This document shows, piece by piece, positions 14,341 through 21,230 of a DNA stretch of 27,747 bases. The position numbers and the translations under genes were made by a program. This DNA comes from Spirochaetota bacterium (GTDB lineage: Bacteria > Spirochaetota > Spirochaetia > Treponematales > Breznakiellaceae): the NCBI GenBank assembly GCA_023406985.1, contig JAEXTK010000043.1, forward strand, positions 1-27,747, written 5' to 3'. Under the pieces are notes generated by a model. The model saw only the letters and a program-made list of their open reading frames with translations, was not told the DNA's origin and ran no database searches. Every line of letters starts with the position of its first letter. Positions within the stretch are counted from its first letter, which is position 1.

Positions 14341-16734
14341 TCAGGACGCGGGGCCGAAGCCTTCCATGAGCGTATTCCGCTCCTCCTCGTTGTCGGCGAT
14401 GAGGCTCGCCGCGAGGAACCGCGCGACCACGGTCTCCGTGGTGAGTCCGCCCATGGGGACGGCGCCCTCGCGCCAGAGCTCGCGCGACGTGGAGTAGCCC
14501 GCGAAATCGACCACGCCCTCCTGCTGGGACGTGCAGTAGAACCGCGCGCCCTTCTTCCGCGCGACGGCGAAGGCTCGTTTGAGCGAATAGGGGCCTTCCC
14601 GGAAACTCGCGGTGCCCGTGTCGTACAATTCAAGGAAGAAATTACGGACGCCTTGATCCATGAGGCCGACGAGGTAATCGGCGCGGAGGCCCGGATAGAC
14701 GCGGACGACGCACATGGAATTCGCGGCGTCCTCCAGGAGTTGGGCCAGGACGTACTGATCGGCCTCCAGCGGGCCCGTGAGGAGCGGCGTGCCGGTGAAG
14801 ACGCCCTCGCGCATGTTCCAGTTGCGGAAGCCGTCGACGCCGATGCGTTCGAACTTGAGGTTGAGCGGGGAGAGGACCTTGCCGCCGTGGATGACGTAGA
14901 CGCCGGTCTTGCGCTCCATCGCCACCGCCACGGCCTGCTTCATGGTATTCGCCGCTTCCGGAGAAGCCCCCGGCGGCGTGGAAGAAGCGACGAGCACGAT
15001 GGGCGCGCTCGCGTCCGCGAAGAGCCAGTAGAGGAGCGGGGCCGTGTACGGCAGGGTGTCGGTGCCGTGGGCCACGACGATTCCGTTGGACGTACCCGAA
15101 TTGAGCTTGTCCGCGATCGCGGTGATGAGGGCCGCCCAGTCGGCGGGAACGATCTCCTCCGAGAGGAGGCGGCCCACCTGGACCGACTCGAAGCGCACGC
15201 GGGCGAGCGACTCGTCGCCGTCCTGGGCGAGGAGTTCGCGGAGCACGCGCTCGTCGCCCGGCTCCACCGCGCCGTCTTCGGCGAGGCGGCCCGAAATGGC
15301 GCCGCCCATGGAGAGGACGTAGACGAGGGAGACGGAAAGCGCTTCGCGCAGGATTTCTTTCACCAGGGTCGGTTCGGCCAAGCCGTCGGTTTCCCGCATG
15401 ATGCGGCCCGTGAGGTACCGGATGGGCCGGGCGTCGCCTTCCCGGACGCGGCGGACTTCCTGCGGATTGGCTTCGACAATTTTGCGGACGATGCTCTCGA
15501 TGGTGGCGCGGTCGGTCAGCTGTTCCCAACCGCGGCTCTTGACGAGTTCCACGGGATCGAGTTTTTCCTCCAGGGCCACGGTGATCGCCTGCTTGGCGAT
15601 GCCGCCGTGGATGCGCCGTTCCGCGAGCATGCGGAGGAGGCCGGCGAACCGCTCCGGGGTGAGTGACGCCTCCGACGGGCTGAGCTGGAGCCGCTTTAGT
15701 TCCTTGACGAAGAAGGAGGCGAGCCATTGTGCCGCTTCCCGGGGGTCGGCGCCCGCCGCGACGGCGCGCTCGAAGTAGTCGGCGCGGCTCTTCTCGTCGC
15801 AAATGAACTCGGCTTGGGGCACGGTGAGCGCGTATTCGGCCGCGACTCGGTCGCGCCGCGCCTCGGGGAGCTCGACGGTGAAGGCGTCCAGGGCTTCCAG
15901 TACCTCGGGGCCGGGCGAGAAGGAAGGGACCTCGGCCACCGCGACGAACTTCGGTTTGGATTCGGTCTTGCGCTTCTGGAAAGACTCGGTGACGTTCTTC
16001 GTCTCGTTCCAGATGCGGCTTTCGGGGACGATGGTCCCGCCGTTGGTGAGGATATCTTCTTGGCGGCCGAGTTCCGCGTTTACCGCTTTGCGGACGAAAT
16101 TGAAGGAGTTGAGGTTGCGCAGTTTAACGAAGCCTTCGGGCTCGTCGGGGAAGGGCGCGATCGCGACGTGGGCGTTGCAGCGGATGACGCTCTCCACGGG
16201 CACGCCGGGGATGATCTCCAGGTATTGGATGCGTCGGCGCAAATCGGAGAGGAACACCTCCGCCTCTTCGCCGATTTCGAAGTCGGCCTCGGTACGGATG
16301 CGGAGGCTCGGCATGCCGACCGTAGAATAATCCATCCGGGTCTGGTTGCCCGAGTGGGTCAGTCGTCCGGCGTCTTCCTCCACCCTGATCTCGGCGATGC
16401 GGATGCGCTTTCGGCGACGGTGGAAGGCGATATCCATCACGCCGTCGGAGCCGATCTTGAGGGAGAGGCGGGAGAGCGCGTATTCCTCCGGCACGTCGGG
16501 CGTACTGGTGTTCCGCTCATAGCGCGGTTCCTTGGCGATCGAGCAGCCGAGGGCCCGGGCGACGAAATAGGCCTTCCGCGCGGCGCTCAGGTTGAGCCGC
16601 GGTTGGGCGCCGCTTTCGCGGCGGCAGATCGGGCAGGAGCCGACGCTGCCGGCATCGTACGCGCAGTCGCAGAAGGTTTTTACGCCCGTGAGGAGAAGAA
16701 TGCGTACTTCCAGCGCTATATGGGACTTATACAC
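14341..16734 (-). CDS. Fusion of a GatB-like amidotransferase subunit with a type I asparaginase/GatD-like domain
   Basis: 797 residues. Residues 1-462 follow GatB throughout: a four-Cys site FCDCAYDAGSVGSCPIC (C22, C24, C34, C37), IRVEEDAGRLTH, RCNAHVAI, LRNLNSFNFVRKA, and the GatB/YqeY tail ending LAEPTLVKEILREAL. Residues 466-797 are a type I asparaginase/GatD-like domain with AHGTDTLPYTAP (T558, D559) and LKFERIGVDGF (K627). Several key residues differ: the GatB ExH motif near the start reads EVR, the YRYFPDPDL block is absent, and the asparaginase GGT motif reads GGA (A479). GatB with GatD-like activity is the principle of tRNA-dependent amidation in GatCAB and GatDE, but one chain with these losses may have another role. 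The GTG at 16734 is chosen because AGAGGA and a promoter lie just upstream; an ATG at 16827 lies beyond that promoter. Confidence 0.85.
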   Translation of the reverse strand: MYKSHIALEVRILLLTGVKTFCDCAYDAGSVGSCPICRRESGAQPRLNLSAARKAYFVARALGCSIAKEPRYERNTSTPDVPEEYALSRLSLKIGSDGVMDIAFHRRRKRIRIAEIRVEEDAGRLTHSGNQTRMDYSTVGMPSLRIRTEADFEIGEEAEVFLSDLRRRIQYLEIIPGVPVESVIRCNAHVAIAPFPDEPEGFVKLRNLNSFNFVRKAVNAELGRQEDILTNGGTIVPESRIWNETKNVTESFQKRKTESKPKFVAVAEVPSFSPGPEVLEALDAFTVELPEARRDRVAAEYALTVPQAEFICDEKSRADYFERAVAAGADPREAAQWLASFFVKELKRLQLSPSEASLTPERFAGLLRMLAERRIHGGIAKQAITVALEEKLDPVELVKSRGWEQLTDRATIESIVRKIVEANPQEVRRVREGDARPIRYLTGRIMRETDGLAEPTLVKEILREALSVSLVYVLSMGGAISGRLAEDGAVEPGDERVLRELLAQDGDESLARVRFESVQVGRLLSEEIVPADWAALITAIADKLNSGTSNGIVVAHGTDTLPYTAPLLYWLFADASAPIVLVASSTPPGASPEAANTMKQAVAVAMERKTGVYVIHGGKVLSPLNLKFERIGVDGFRNWNMREGVFTGTPLLTGPLEADQYVLAQLLEDAANSMCVVRVYPGLRADYLVGLMDQGVRNFFLELYDTGTASFREGPYSLKRAFAVARKKGARFYCTSQQEGVVDFAGYSTSRELWREGAVPMGGLTTETVVARFLAASLIADNEEERNTLMEGFGPAS

Positions 16735-16753
16735 CGGCGTTCCTCTTTCGCGT

Positions 16754-16782
16754 ACTATGCGCGTGGCCGGAAGACCTGTCAA
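16754..16782 (-). promoter_or_regulatory. Sigma70-like promoter of the GatB-asparaginase gene
   Basis: On the minus strand, TTGACA (16782-16777), a 17-bp spacer and CATAGT (16759-16754). A start near 16747 leaves about 13 nt, holding AGAGGA, before the GTG at 16734. This fixes the start codon of the gene. Confidence 0.65.
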
Positions 16783-16785
16783 GGC

Positions 16786-16825
16786 GGACTCCTTCGGAGT
16801 CCGTGAGGCGGACCGCGGAGCGGTC
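16786..16825. repeat. Two tandem hairpins upstream of the GatB-asparaginase promoter
   Basis: GGACTCC-TTC-GGAGTCC (16786-16802) and GACCGC-GGA-GCGGTC (16811-16825). Each is preceded by GGC and begins GGCGGAC, so the two look like variants of one element. They lie outside the transcript, upstream of the -35, and have no T-run. Confidence 0.6.
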
Positions 16826-16961
16826 AAATGGCGGGGTAAATATATTTGACTTTTTGGCCTCTATACGGTAATCTCGTCTGATCGCATGAATTGAATGACA
16901 ATTTATGCTATCCGTACGCAGACTCTGCGGATTATAACCATCGAGCCCTACCGCGCGTGGA

Positions 16962-16974
16962 CGATAAATTATCG
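16962..16974. promoter_or_regulatory. Palindrome CGATAA-A-TTATCG, operator candidate
   Basis: A perfect 13-bp palindrome with a central A lies about 20 bp upstream of the -35 of the glycosidase promoter, in the 309-bp divergent gap (16735-17043). Apart from the two promoters, the hairpins and this site, the gap is AT-rich and I see no gene in it. Confidence 0.35.
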
Positions 16975-16992
16975 AGCGGATATCCTTCTCGA

Positions 16993-17020
16993 TTGCTTTT
17001 TCGCGGGGTGAGAGTACAAT
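16993..17020 (+). promoter_or_regulatory. Promoter of the trehalase/GH63-like glycosidase gene
   Basis: TTGCTT (16993-16998), 16-bp spacer, TACAAT (17015-17020). The start near 17027 gives a leader of about 17 nt with a strong AAGGAG (17033-17038) before the GTG at 17044. Confidence 0.6.
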
Positions 17021-17043
17021 GAGTAGTTACGTAAGGAGATCCC

Positions 17044-18468
17044 GTGACGAAGCGCGACTTCCCTAAAGTCCACTTTTACGATCAGGATTTCGTGGATATA
17101 TACGACAGGACCTGGGCGTGGATCCAGGACTGCTGGCTCGCCGGAGGCGCCGATAGCGGCCTCGACGGCAAGTTTTTCGGATATCCCGGTAGTCCCACGG
17201 TCGATCAGGTCGAAGCCATCTGCGCCTCGTTTTTCCTGGTATATTCCAACCGGATATACCAGGCCCATCCGTCGCTGGATCTCTTCTATTCCAAACAGGA
17301 ACCGAACGGCGCCATCCGGTGCAAGTACGATCTGGAAACCGGCGCGGCGGTCGCCGATCCGGCGAACCCCGACGGCCTCGGGTTGCCGGTCTTCGCATGG
17401 GCAGAGTTCAATCTCTACCATAAGTCGGCGAACAAGAAGCGCGTGAAGGACGTGCTTCCGATCCTCCAGAAGTACATGGCGTGGATCGATTCGGTGTGCA
17501 AGAAGCCGAACGGCCTCTATGCGGTTCCGCTCGCGGCCACCGGCATGGAAAACGCGCCGCGCGAGAACGCCGTCTACCACGTGGATTTCAACGCGGCGAT
17601 GGCGATCAACGCCCTCTACATGTCCGCGATGGGCGATATCCTCAACGACAAGGAAACGAGCTTCCAATACAAGCGGCTCTACTTTTCCCTCAAGACGCGC
17701 ATCAATTCGCTCATGTGGGACCCGGACGACGGGTTCTACTACGATCTCGACGGCGACGAGAAGCGCATTCCGGTCAAGACGATCGCGGGTTACTGGCCCC
17801 TGCTCGCAGAGATCCCCAACGACGACAAGGCGGAGCGCATCATCGACCGGCTCTCCGATCCGGGCGATTTCGGTTCCGAGCACCCCTTCCCGACGGTCGC
17901 GGTGAGCGAACCCTCCTTCGATCCGGAAGGCAACGGTTATCGCGGATCGGTCTTTCCGCATTACACCTTCATGGTCATCAAGGGACTCGAGAAGTACAAC
18001 CGCTGGGATCTGGCCCGCGAATGCGCGATCCGGCATCTGTACTACGTCCTGGACTCCATGCATCCCGAAGGCAACCACCACAAGGGGAACCTCTGGGAAG
18101 CGTACCTGCCCCAGAAGGAAGGTCCGGCCAAGCGGGCCGACAAGAGCGATTTCCCCCGGCCCCAGTATCTCGCCTACGCGGGCCTCTCGACCGTCGCCCT
18201 CATGATAGAGAACATCGTGGGCCTCTCCATCTCGTTGCCGCGCAAGACGGTGGACTGGATCATCCCGAACCTGGAGATCATGGGCATAGAAAACCTGTCG
18301 CTCAAGCGCAACATGATCACCATCCTGTCCAACAAGAGCGGCCGTGGTTGGGAAATCCATATGGAGAGCGAGAAGCTCTACTATTTCACCATCAACATCC
18401 TCGGCAAAAAGAAGAAGACCCTGCCCATCCCCTCCGGCAAGTGCTCTATGCTCATAGATAAACTATGA
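17044..18468 (+). CDS. (alpha/alpha)6-barrel glycosidase, trehalase/GH63-like
   Basis: 474 residues, GTG start after a strong AAGGAG. Blocks typical of the trehalase/GH63 superfamily: VYHVDFNAAMAINALYMSAMGDIL, MWDPDDGFYYDLDGDEKRIPVKTIAGYWPLLAEI, GYRGSVFPHYTFMVIKGLEKY and HHKGNLWEAYLP; the last should carry a catalytic Glu. Helices separated by Gly/Trp-rich loops fit an (alpha/alpha)6 barrel, and the last 70 residues look beta-rich. There is no signal peptide, so it is cytoplasmic. Relatives hydrolyse trehalose, mannosylglycerate, glucosylglycerate or short glucosides; the substrate is open. The ROK kinase downstream would phosphorylate released glucose. The gene ends in a hairpin and has a near-copy of its last codons just after the stop. 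Confidence 0.82.
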   Translation: MTKRDFPKVHFYDQDFVDIYDRTWAWIQDCWLAGGADSGLDGKFFGYPGSPTVDQVEAICASFFLVYSNRIYQAHPSLDLFYSKQEPNGAIRCKYDLETGAAVADPANPDGLGLPVFAWAEFNLYHKSANKKRVKDVLPILQKYMAWIDSVCKKPNGLYAVPLAATGMENAPRENAVYHVDFNAAMAINALYMSAMGDILNDKETSFQYKRLYFSLKTRINSLMWDPDDGFYYDLDGDEKRIPVKTIAGYWPLLAEIPNDDKAERIIDRLSDPGDFGSEHPFPTVAVSEPSFDPEGNGYRGSVFPHYTFMVIKGLEKYNRWDLARECAIRHLYYVLDSMHPEGNHHKGNLWEAYLPQKEGPAKRADKSDFPRPQYLAYAGLSTVALMIENIVGLSISLPRKTVDWIIPNLEIMGIENLSLKRNMITILSNKSGRGWEIHMESEKLYYFTINILGKKKKTLPIPSGKCSMLIDKL

Positions 18469-18472
18469 GCAT
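18448..18472. repeat. Hairpin over the glycosidase stop codon
   Basis: ATGCTCATAG (18448-18457) and CTATGAGCAT (18463-18472) form a perfect 10-bp stem with a five-base loop, and the stop TGA is inside the right arm. Only a very short T-run follows, so it is at best a weak terminator; it may protect the 3' end of the message. Confidence 0.65.
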
Positions 18473-18494
18473 TTGGCTCATAGACAAGCTGTAG
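18451..18494 (+). repeat. Direct repeat coding LIDKL-stop twice
   Basis: CTCATAGATAAACTATGA (18451-18468) recurs as CTCATAGACAAGCTGTAG (18477-18494), 26 bp further and in another frame. Both read Leu-Ile-Asp-Lys-Leu-stop, and all differences are synonymous, including the stop codons. The second copy lies in a nine-codon frame that begins at the ATG overlapping the first stop. Confidence 0.7.
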
Positions 18495-18526
18495 GCGCCA
18501 AGCCGCTTCCCCCGAGCGCCGCCCCA

Positions 18527-18571
18527 CCCCGCGAGGAGCTCTCCCCCAGCCCGCGAGGAGTTCTTCCCCCC
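18527..18571. repeat. Imperfect 21-bp direct repeat in the gap before the ROK gene
   Basis: CCCGCGAGGAGCTCTCCCCC (18528-18547) and CCCGCGAGGAGTTCTTCCCCCC-type sequence (18550-18571) follow each other. No coding or structural role is visible. Confidence 0.55.
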
Positions 18572-18595
18572 GAGCAAAGCCTCTGCGTGATGCGG

Positions 18596-18617
18596 CAAGA
18601 ACCGCGCGCGGTTCTTG
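18596..18617. promoter_or_regulatory. Perfect 22-bp palindrome upstream of the ROK kinase
   Basis: The half-site CAAGAACCGCG (18596-18606) is followed immediately by its reverse complement (18607-18617). With no loop, it suits a dimeric DNA-binding protein better than an RNA hairpin, although a few T bases follow. It lies about 60 bp upstream of the ROK start. Confidence 0.5.
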
Positions 18618-18677
18618 GTCGTCCGCTTGAGGCGCGTCCCCTGGGAAAGAACCCGCTAATTCGCTATGCTTCCCTGC

Positions 18678-19682
18678 ATGAAAGTAACCGAATACTGCAT
18701 CGGCTTCGATCTCGGCGGTACGAAGATGATCGCCGCGCTGGTGGACGGCGAAGGCCGCATTCTTTCTCGCGCGCGCGGCAAGACGCCGGGCGAGGACGGG
18801 GCGGACGCGGTGGCCGCGGCCATGGCGGAGACGGTCCGGGAAGTGTGCGCGGAGGGCGGCATCGAACCTTCCGCCGTACGCGCCATCGGAGCGGCGGTGC
18901 CCGGCGTCATAGAGAGCGGCCGCGGCACGGTTACCCTCACCAACTTGAACCTCAAGGATTATCCGCTCCGCGACAGCCTGGAGAAGGCCCTCGGCGTGAA
19001 GGTGGTCTTGGAAAACGACGTGAACGCGGGCACCTGGGCCGAGTTTTCCGTGGGCGCGGCCGTGGGCTACCGCCACGTCATCGGCGTCTTCGTGGGAACC
19101 GGCATCGGCGGCGGGCTCGTGCTGGACGGAAAATTGTATCGGGGCGCCCGGGGCGCGGCGGGGGAGATCGGCCACCTCATCATCCAGGACGGCGGGCCGC
19201 TCTGCGGCTGCGGACAGTACGGCTGCCTGGAGGCCTTCGCCTCGCGGACCGCCATGGCCAAGGACGCGGTGGCCGCGGCGGCCGCGGGTAACCTTCCCGA
19301 GCTCATCGACAAGACGGGCACCGACTACAAAAAATTCAAGAGTTCCGTCTTCGAGCGGGGACTGGAGAAGGGGAATCCGACCATCGCCAAGATCGTGGAC
19401 CGCGCCGCGTACCACCTCGGCGTCGGCCTCGCGAACGCCGCGATGTTGCTCAATCCCGAGGCCTTCGTCATCGGCGGCGGATTCGCCGATCGCCTGCGCG
19501 AGGGCTACCTCAAGCGCGTGACGGAGACGATGCGCGAACGGACCATGCCCTTCGTCGGTAAAGGCGTGAAGGTCCTGCTCGGTTCCCTCGGCGATGACGC
19601 GGTGCCCCTCGGGGCCGCCCTCCTCGCCATGGAAGAGGTAAACGCGCCCCGGTCCGATTCGGGAGCCGGGGGACGGCCGTGA
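18678..19682 (+). CDS. ROK-family sugar kinase (glucokinase-like)
   Basis: 334 residues from the ATG at 18678. ATP-binding DLGGTK (11-16), catalytic ENDVNAGTWAE (D114), GTGIGGG (141-147), and the ROK zinc site made of GEIGH (162-166) plus CGCGQYGCLEA (C176, C178, C183). There is no N-terminal helix-turn-helix, so it is a kinase rather than a repressor, most likely converting glucose to glucose 6-phosphate in the cytoplasm. An in-frame ATG at 18666 would add four residues. Neither start has a Shine-Dalgarno; TATGCT at 18665-18670 could be a -10 for a leaderless message. Its stop overlaps the GTG of the next gene (GTGA). Confidence 0.9.
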   Translation: MKVTEYCIGFDLGGTKMIAALVDGEGRILSRARGKTPGEDGADAVAAAMAETVREVCAEGGIEPSAVRAIGAAVPGVIESGRGTVTLTNLNLKDYPLRDSLEKALGVKVVLENDVNAGTWAEFSVGAAVGYRHVIGVFVGTGIGGGLVLDGKLYRGARGAAGEIGHLIIQDGGPLCGCGQYGCLEAFASRTAMAKDAVAAAAAGNLPELIDKTGTDYKKFKSSVFERGLEKGNPTIAKIVDRAAYHLGVGLANAAMLLNPEAFVIGGGFADRLREGYLKRVTETMRERTMPFVGKGVKVLLGSLGDDAVPLGAALLAMEEVNAPRSDSGAGGRP

Positions 19683-21217
19683 CCGCCAAGAATAGGCTCG
19701 TGGCGGTCATCGAGATCGGTTCCACGGGCATCCGGCTCGTGGTCGCCGAGATCGCGAAGGGCGGGGACTGGCACGTGGTGGACAAGGCCGGCAAGCCCGT
19801 CGCCCTCGGCCGCGACGTGTTCACCTCCGGCTCCATCAGCCGCGAATCCCTGCTGGCGTGCCTCACGGTCCTCCACGGTTTCCGGGAACTGCTTTCGGGC
19901 TGGGGCATCACCGACGAAGAGATCCGCGTCATAGCCACGAGCGCGTTGCGCGAGGCGCGGAACCGCGACACGTTCATCGACCGCGTATACCTCCAGACGG
20001 GTTTCCGCGTCAACGTCGTGGAGGGCATCGAGGAGAACCGCCTCATGTACTTGGCGGTCCGCTGGGCGCTCAAGGACGACCGGCCGCAGTTCGCGCGGTC
20101 CAACTCGATCATCATCGAGGTGGGCGGCGGCTCCACGGAGATGATGCTGCTCCGCCGCGGCAAGATGGTGGCGGCGCACAGCATCCGGCTCGGGACCATC
20201 ATCATCGATCAGCAGGTGCGCCAGGCGATGGGCTCGTCCCGGTACCTCCAGCGCTTCCTCCAGGAAAACGTGCGCAACACGCGCGAGACGCTGAGCGCCG
20301 AGATGGACCTCGCCCACATACGGACCTTCATCGTCGCGGGCTCGGACGCGCGGCTCGCGGCAGCGCGCCTCGGCGCCGAGATAAACGACGACTGCTGGGT
20401 TATCGAGAGGAGCGCCTTCGAAGCCTTCGTGGAGCGCATCCAGAACTATACCGTGGAGGAGTGCGTCCAAAAGCTCCGCATCCCCTTCGCCGAGGCGGAA
20501 GGCATCATCCCCGGGTTGCTCACGTACAAGCTCTTCTTGGAAGGCACGGCCGCGACCGAGATCGTGGTGCCGAACGTCTCCATCCGGGAAGGCCTGCTCA
20601 TCACGCTCGCTTCCGGCGTGGACCCGGAGCTGCAGGAGGAATTCTTCTCCCAGGTCATCGCCTCGGCGGTCAGCCTCGGACGGAAGTACCGGTACGACGA
20701 GGCCCACAGCCTCCACGTGGCGCGGCTCGCCCTGACGCTCTTCGACGAACTCAAGGCCGAGCACGGCCTGGACCGGCGGGCGCGCCTCCTCCTGGAGGTC
20801 GCGGGCATCCTCCACGACGTGGGCATGTACATCCGGAGCTCGGGCCACCACAAGCACAGCCAGTACATCGTGGCCAACTCGGAGATCTTCGGCCTGCACC
20901 GGGACGACCTGGATATCGTCTCCAACGTGGTTCGGTATCACCGGAAGACGCCGCCGAATTCCACCCACATCGCGTACATCGCCCTGCAGCGCGACGAGCG
21001 CATGCTGGTGCTCAAATTATCCTCCATCCTCCGCGTCGCGGACGCCCTGGATCGCGGCCACTCGCAGCGGATTTCCGAGATCACCGTGGAGCGGAGGGCG
21101 GATACCATCGTCCTCCACGCCGCGGGGCGCCACGATTTGACCCTGGAACAGCTCGGGTTGGAGGAAAAGTCCGACATGTTCCTGGATATGTTCGGTTATA
21201 AGGTCATTCTCACCTAA
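19679..21217 (+). CDS. ppx: Exopolyphosphatase/guanosine pentaphosphatase family protein with HD domain
   Basis: 512 residues, GTG start overlapping the ROK stop. The actin-like part has both phosphate loops: IEIGSTGIRLVVAEI (11-25) and IIIEVGGGSTEMML (144-157), with VVEGIEENRL (113-122) at the position of the family's catalytic Glu. The C-terminal HD domain (about 335-500) shows HSLHVARLAL, GILHDVG (H379, D380), HHKHSQY and DALDRGH. The length and domain order match E. coli Ppx/GppA (about 500 residues). Polyphosphatase is more likely than GppA activity because ppk1 follows directly, but sequence alone does not separate them. Cytoplasmic. The symbol is given on context. Confidence 0.88.
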   Translation: MTAKNRLVAVIEIGSTGIRLVVAEIAKGGDWHVVDKAGKPVALGRDVFTSGSISRESLLACLTVLHGFRELLSGWGITDEEIRVIATSALREARNRDTFIDRVYLQTGFRVNVVEGIEENRLMYLAVRWALKDDRPQFARSNSIIIEVGGGSTEMMLLRRGKMVAAHSIRLGTIIIDQQVRQAMGSSRYLQRFLQENVRNTRETLSAEMDLAHIRTFIVAGSDARLAAARLGAEINDDCWVIERSAFEAFVERIQNYTVEECVQKLRIPFAEAEGIIPGLLTYKLFLEGTAATEIVVPNVSIREGLLITLASGVDPELQEEFFSQVIASAVSLGRKYRYDEAHSLHVARLALTLFDELKAEHGLDRRARLLLEVAGILHDVGMYIRSSGHHKHSQYIVANSEIFGLHRDDLDIVSNVVRYHRKTPPNSTHIAYIALQRDERMLVLKLSSILRVADALDRGHSQRISEITVERRADTIVLHAAGRHDLTLEQLGLEEKSDMFLDMFGYKVILT

Positions 21218-21230
21218 GGATCGTCGAAAT

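Noticed and set aside
16735..16827. Longer start (ATG at 16827) for the GatB-asparaginase gene
   Set aside because: It lies upstream of a TTGACA/CATAGT promoter and runs through two hairpins; the GTG at 16734 has a Shine-Dalgarno and matches the GatB N-terminus.
16846..16874. TTGACT with TAATCT 17 bp downstream as another + strand promoter
   Set aside because: The -10 matches the consensus at only three of six bases, and a better promoter lies closer to the glycosidase.
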